This document shows positions 60,435-64,000 of a stretch of 64,000 bases of DNA, piece after piece (the first letter of the stretch is position 1; each line of letters opens with the position of its first letter). The stretch is from Klebsormidium nitens. Taxonomy: Eukaryota; Streptophyta; Klebsormidiophyceae; Klebsormidiales; Klebsormidiaceae. Made by a program: the position numbers and the translations under genes. The notes beneath the pieces are model-generated. The model was given only the letters and a program-made list of their open reading frames with translations. It made no database searches and was not told where the DNA came from. The stretch spans positions 1 through 64,000 of the forward strand of contig DF236954.1 in assembly GCA_000708835.1 (NCBI GenBank). Reading direction: 5' to 3'.

Positions 60435-63400
60435 TCATGCAGAAGCGGACTGGCCCCAGCCAACACTGGACCGAGTCTGAGACCTGTCAATGCTGCCGGT
60501 TGTAGTTCGTAGCAAGTGCGCATTCTTTTTCACTGCTGCCGCCGTTGTGCATAGCACGCACCTAAGCCCCTCATCCCCATCCTTTCCTAAGCCCTCTTCA
60601 GAGGCGGCTTTGCCCCGCTTTTCCGACTCCGACAAGCAACTCAAGTGGTAGGCATGCCAGCAGAAGAAGACGACTACGTCTCCGTCCTTTACGCTGATCG
60701 GCTCTAGGCAGATCGAGCACCGCCCGGGCTTATTGCCACCCACTTTCTTCTTACTAGCGTCCTTTGTCTGCACAGGGGCAGGCTTTGCGGTGCCCATGAA
60801 AGCGTCGAACGAGAACGCTCCAAAGACTTCGGAACCCTCGTCTGACGGGAGCAGTGGTAGCCGGTCGAGCTCGTCGGAGGAGACGGTGGGCGGGGGGAAG
60901 AAACCGGGCAGGTTCAGAAGGGAGGAAGCGCCAGTGGTTGCAGGCGGTTCAGGAGCAACTGGGGTAGCGGGGTCGGGGTCGCCGACACGGACGGCATGGC
61001 GGGCCTCGTTGTAGAACTTGATCAGCAAGGCAACGCAGTCAGACTGCGGGGAAGAACGCAGTCCTTCTGAGAACGAGGCCCAACCAGACTCATCGACTTT
61101 GCTGCATCTGGAAACGGATTCTGACTCCCAACTGAGTCCAAATTAAACGACTCCCAACTGAGTCCAAAATAACCTAGCCCGCAGCAGTTGCTTACTGTTG
61201 AGAAGCTTTCAGCTACTACAATCTTCCAGGTACAAAGGCTGACGAGAGTCGGGCTGCACAAGTATCTACATCGATTATTGTGACCGGACAACCCAAGCCA
61301 AGCAGCTCAGAACTGTCAGGTGGTGGTGGATCCGTCAGCCCGAAACGGACTGGGGACAGCTCCAGTTGCCCTCTTAAGAGACACGACAACCGGCTCCAAC
61401 TCAAACGACTCGCTACTGTGGTCACAAGCATTCCACAGCTCAGCAACGAATTACAGCCCTACCTGGAGAATGTTATTGCAGCCCTCTCGCAGGCTCGTCT
61501 CGGTGCGGTAATCCGAGATGATGCGCGCCAACCGGTCCCTCAACCGGGGGATCGCCATGCCACGTGGCACCCGGTTGATGAGCCCCAGCGGATCGATGTT
61601 GCCCACCGTGTGCTCTAACAGCGCCCCGACCATGCCCGGGTCGTGCAGACTGTGCGAGATGAGCTCCTCCCAAAGCTCGTCGTCGTGCTGAGACGACACG
61701 AACTCGATCGCCTGGGGAAATCCACCGGATGGAAATCAGTAGGGAAAGAAGCGTGTCTAGATGCACCAGGATGAATACTAATGGTGGGAAAAGACGAACC
61801 CAACCACCTCACTACACCCGAGGGTCTGTCGAGAGACCTGGTGACTGGCCGGTCTGCCGCGAGGAGTATTCAGAGGAGCAGTGAGTCAGTCCAAAAGAGT
61901 TCCCGTTGAGAGGAAGGATCATTCAGTGTCGGAAGTCCGTCACAGAAACGCTGCTGTGAGGCGCTTCGACAGGGTTTCAGCTTGTTAATGGAAGGGCTTC
62001 GGAAGAACGATTGCGGATATCCTCCAAACTTCCATTACGCTCGTCCTTCCTCAGCAAGATCTGCAGCTCCATTGTAGCGGTAGTAAGCGGGATCCAAAAG
62101 TTTCTGAAAAACAGTCGAGCAATCATTAGCCCGACACCTGGTGCCCTCGATATCGGCCCCAATCCTCACCGGTCAAGATGTGGCAACGATCCACCTTGAT
62201 ACGAGGGACACTTTGGGTCACGATCGAGTCAGAGGATAACCTGGCGAGCATGAGACATTCGGCAAGCCTTAAGAAATCAATGATTTGAAAAAGACAAAAG
62301 TACGCCAAGATTTTCCTAACGAACCCAAAAAAAACCTGACCCAGAAACTTACCTGCTCCGCACCCCTACCCACCCTACCCGCCAAACTAAACCGACCCGT
62401 TTCAGTGTTGTTACCTTATTATGATCTCGGCTTATTCTCATCTCTCTTGAGTTCGATCAAAAATCACCTGCTCCATGTCGTGCAGCTCTTCGATGATGAG
62501 CCCCAGAGCCTCTCGCGCGTTGCCCATCCGCCCCAGGATGAACACCACCTCGCGCGTCAGGCCGCGCGCCTTGCACGTCTCGTACGCCTTTTCCAGCGGG
62601 TAGAAGCTGCTGCTTCGCAGAAACGGCAGCAGGAAGCGAGGCTCGTAGTCCGCGTACAGCTCGACCTGGGCAGTAATAACGTGCAGGCTTTCATGCGACA
62701 GTACATTTTCAGATTCTATGATCTAGAGCCGTGAAAGTTTTGAATCGAAGGTGGAGTAACAATGGCTAGCAGAAGCGGTCCCTAATCCTTCCCGGTTCGT
62801 GGCGTGGCCGGATGCTTTCCCAGGACACCGAAAAGTAACTTTGGGACTCGTTCTTTTTGTTGTGACCCAAAAACTTCAACGCAAAGTCGGGAGCAAACGT
62901 TCTGAATCTTGTTCAACCTTGGACCTTGGGCAAACGCTGAACCACGGTTGATTAGCAGTTTACCGGTCATACGTCAGCAGGTTTAACACCATTGGGTCGC
63001 GAATAATCGAACTCGCTTCGAGCCCTCTTGAGTGAGAGTTCGGGAGAGGCATCGTGACTCTTGACACTGAAGAGAAGAGCGGCGAAAAGTGTTCGGATCT
63101 CAGAATCCGTATCCTTGAACACACAATTCGAATGCTTGTTCCAGTTCGGAGTGTCGAGAATCAAGCATACTGCCAGCTACAAATATGGAGAGCACCGCCG
63201 AGAAAACACAAGTTGGGCGTCACATGGATGCGCCATCAAGACCTCGGGCCCTACCTGCATCCCGTGGTACTCTTTCCCCGCCGTCATGTCCACTTCAAAC
63301 AACCCGTGCAGATACAAATGCAGCAGCTTTCGCAGGTCCCGCCTGGACCTTCCGCCCTTGGGACCCGCTTGGCTTCCCCCGGGGCTGCTTTCGCCAGAGG

Positions 63401-63539
63401 GGGCGGCTAGACCCGCCCGCTTTTGGCGGCGCATTTCGTGCTGGATCTGGGAGACGACGTCCGAGGGGGGGATGTCCGCGCGATGTTGAACTAGCATGGT
63501 GACCGCGCGGGGGGCGTCGAGCTTCAGCAGCGGGAGGGC
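60435..63539 (-). CDS. VPS41: Vacuolar protein sorting 41 (HOPS subunit), C-terminal part
   Basis: Four exons in phase: 63255-63539, 62468-62665, 61463-61711 and 60435-61043; the rest of the gene lies beyond or in the unresolved 63.54-64 kb. Exons encode clathrin-heavy-chain-like helical repeats: ALPLLKLDAPRAVTMLVQHR, EKAYETCKARGLTREVVFIL and GRMGNAREALGLIIEELHDM. These are followed by IEFVSSQHDDELWEELI and the hallmark GLINRVPRGMAIPRLRDRLA. The last exon holds a Pro/Ser-rich linker and a C-terminal RING (CSICLEPI, CWHAYHLSC, CVLC). VPS41 tethers late endosomes, vacuoles and AP-3 vesicles for fusion. An Arg/Gly/Pro insert (GESSPGGSQAGPKGGRSRR) interrupts exon 63255-63539 and may be lineage-specific. 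Confidence 0.9.
62330..62402 (+). repeat. C-rich sequence related to the MITE interior
   Basis: The word GCTCCGCACCCCTACCCACC and its flank (AAACCTGACCCAGAAACTTA before it; CCCGCCAAACTAAACC after it) resemble the core of the MITE at 18,905-18,970 (GCTCCGCACCCTAACCCACC). The GTGTGACCTAA arms are missing here. It lies in a VPS41 intron. Confidence 0.5.
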
Positions 63540-64000
63540 CTGTAGAGGGAAAGTGAAAAGATAAGAACGACGCCGTTTGCGGTAGGTCACGTGGGGAAAG
63601 GTTGGTAAAAATCTGCTCGTAGAATCCCGTTCGCGCCAAAAGAATGAGTAGGAAACGAAGGGAAACCCGGTGGATGGACACTACAAGCGGTCGGCTGATT
63701 TTTTGGTCAGACGTATGGCCAGCATGAAGTGTTGGAGAACCACAGATTACACGAAGGGGTTGCAGGACCTCTTCATACTGCAGTGCTGCCCCTGCCTTTC
63801 TTCCGGCAGGCTGCTTAACACATGTGTACGTCTTAGATACACAATTCGTGACCCTGAGGCGGTAATGCTCGAGTGTAGAGTGAAGAAGAAAGAGCGTTGT
63901 GGCAAGGCCGCGACGGCAAGCGTACTTTGGATTTGAAGACTGACTCAGAAACTTTTCTGGAGCGGAGTAGTCAAGCAGAGCAAGGAGAAACAAGTCCAGC
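63540..64000. other. Right end, VPS41 intron or unresolved exon
   Basis: The next upstream VPS41 exon was not identified with confidence. The minus strand near 63,950-64,000 is open (LDLFLLALLDYSAPEKF) and could be coding. Confidence 0.3.

Noticed and set aside
1-64000. CRISPR arrays, rRNA genes, bacterial operons, viral genes
   Set aside because: No regularly spaced identical repeats, no rRNA-like sequence and no viral hallmark proteins were seen.

Overview
This 64 kb window is nuclear DNA of a photosynthetic eukaryote, most likely from the green plant lineage. The genes are split by many GT-AG introns, and several products are plant-type: a glucan phosphatase like SEX4, a thylakoid-lumen cyclophilin, a CASP-like membrane protein and an H3K9 methyltransferase like SUVR3. 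Gene density is about one per 5-6 kb, introns run from about 0.1 to 1.4 kb, and exons are richer in G+C than introns. This fits a compact streptophyte-alga or early land-plant genome. That assignment is inference; no marker in the window fixes the species. There is no CRISPR array, operon or rRNA.

Layout, left to right. 1-9 kb is gene-poor: an ankyrin-repeat relic (3.4-4.3 kb), a purine-rich tract, and a tRNA-like pol III unit on the minus strand (6.9-7.06 kb). 9.1-11.8 kb (-) holds four exons of a PP4R3/SMEK-like phosphatase-4 regulatory subunit, with an acidic repeat ORF upstream. 13.2-19.1 kb has a short inverted-repeat element, an isolated zinc-ribbon-like exon, a second tRNA-like unit (17.6 kb, +), a decayed methyltransferase fragment, and a Mutator-type MITE with a 9-bp target-site duplication. 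19.8-21.2 kb (-) is an F-box gene with an apparent 1-nt frameshift. 23.6-26.9 kb (-) is an organelle-targeted, spermidine-synthase-like methyltransferase. 27.7-32.8 kb (+) is a lumenal cyclophilin. 34.3-40.5 kb (+) is a CCCH zinc-finger protein. 42.8-46.9 kb (-) is a SEX4-like glucan phosphatase. 48.8-49.9 kb (+) is LSM1. 51.4-53.1 kb (-) is a CASP-like protein with a GC-AG intron. 54.2-55.6 kb (+) is ELOF1. 57.4-59.8 kb (-) is a SUVR3-like methyltransferase. 60.4-63.5 kb (-) is the C-terminal half of VPS41, cut by the window end.

The genes do not form one pathway. They are housekeeping and plastid functions: starch turnover, lumenal protein folding, mRNA decapping, transcription elongation, chromatin silencing, vacuolar tethering and cell-wall membrane domains. 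Divergent pairs that may share a promoter region are methyltransferase/cyclophilin (830 bp apart) and CASP-like/ELOF1 (1.2 kb apart). I rebuilt exon boundaries by hand from splice consensus, reading phase and recalled family similarity. First exons of PP4R3, the CCCH gene and LSM1 were not found.

The least explained structures are the two tRNA-like units. Each has intact A and B boxes but a related insert of about 100-165 nt in place of a normal anticodon arm.
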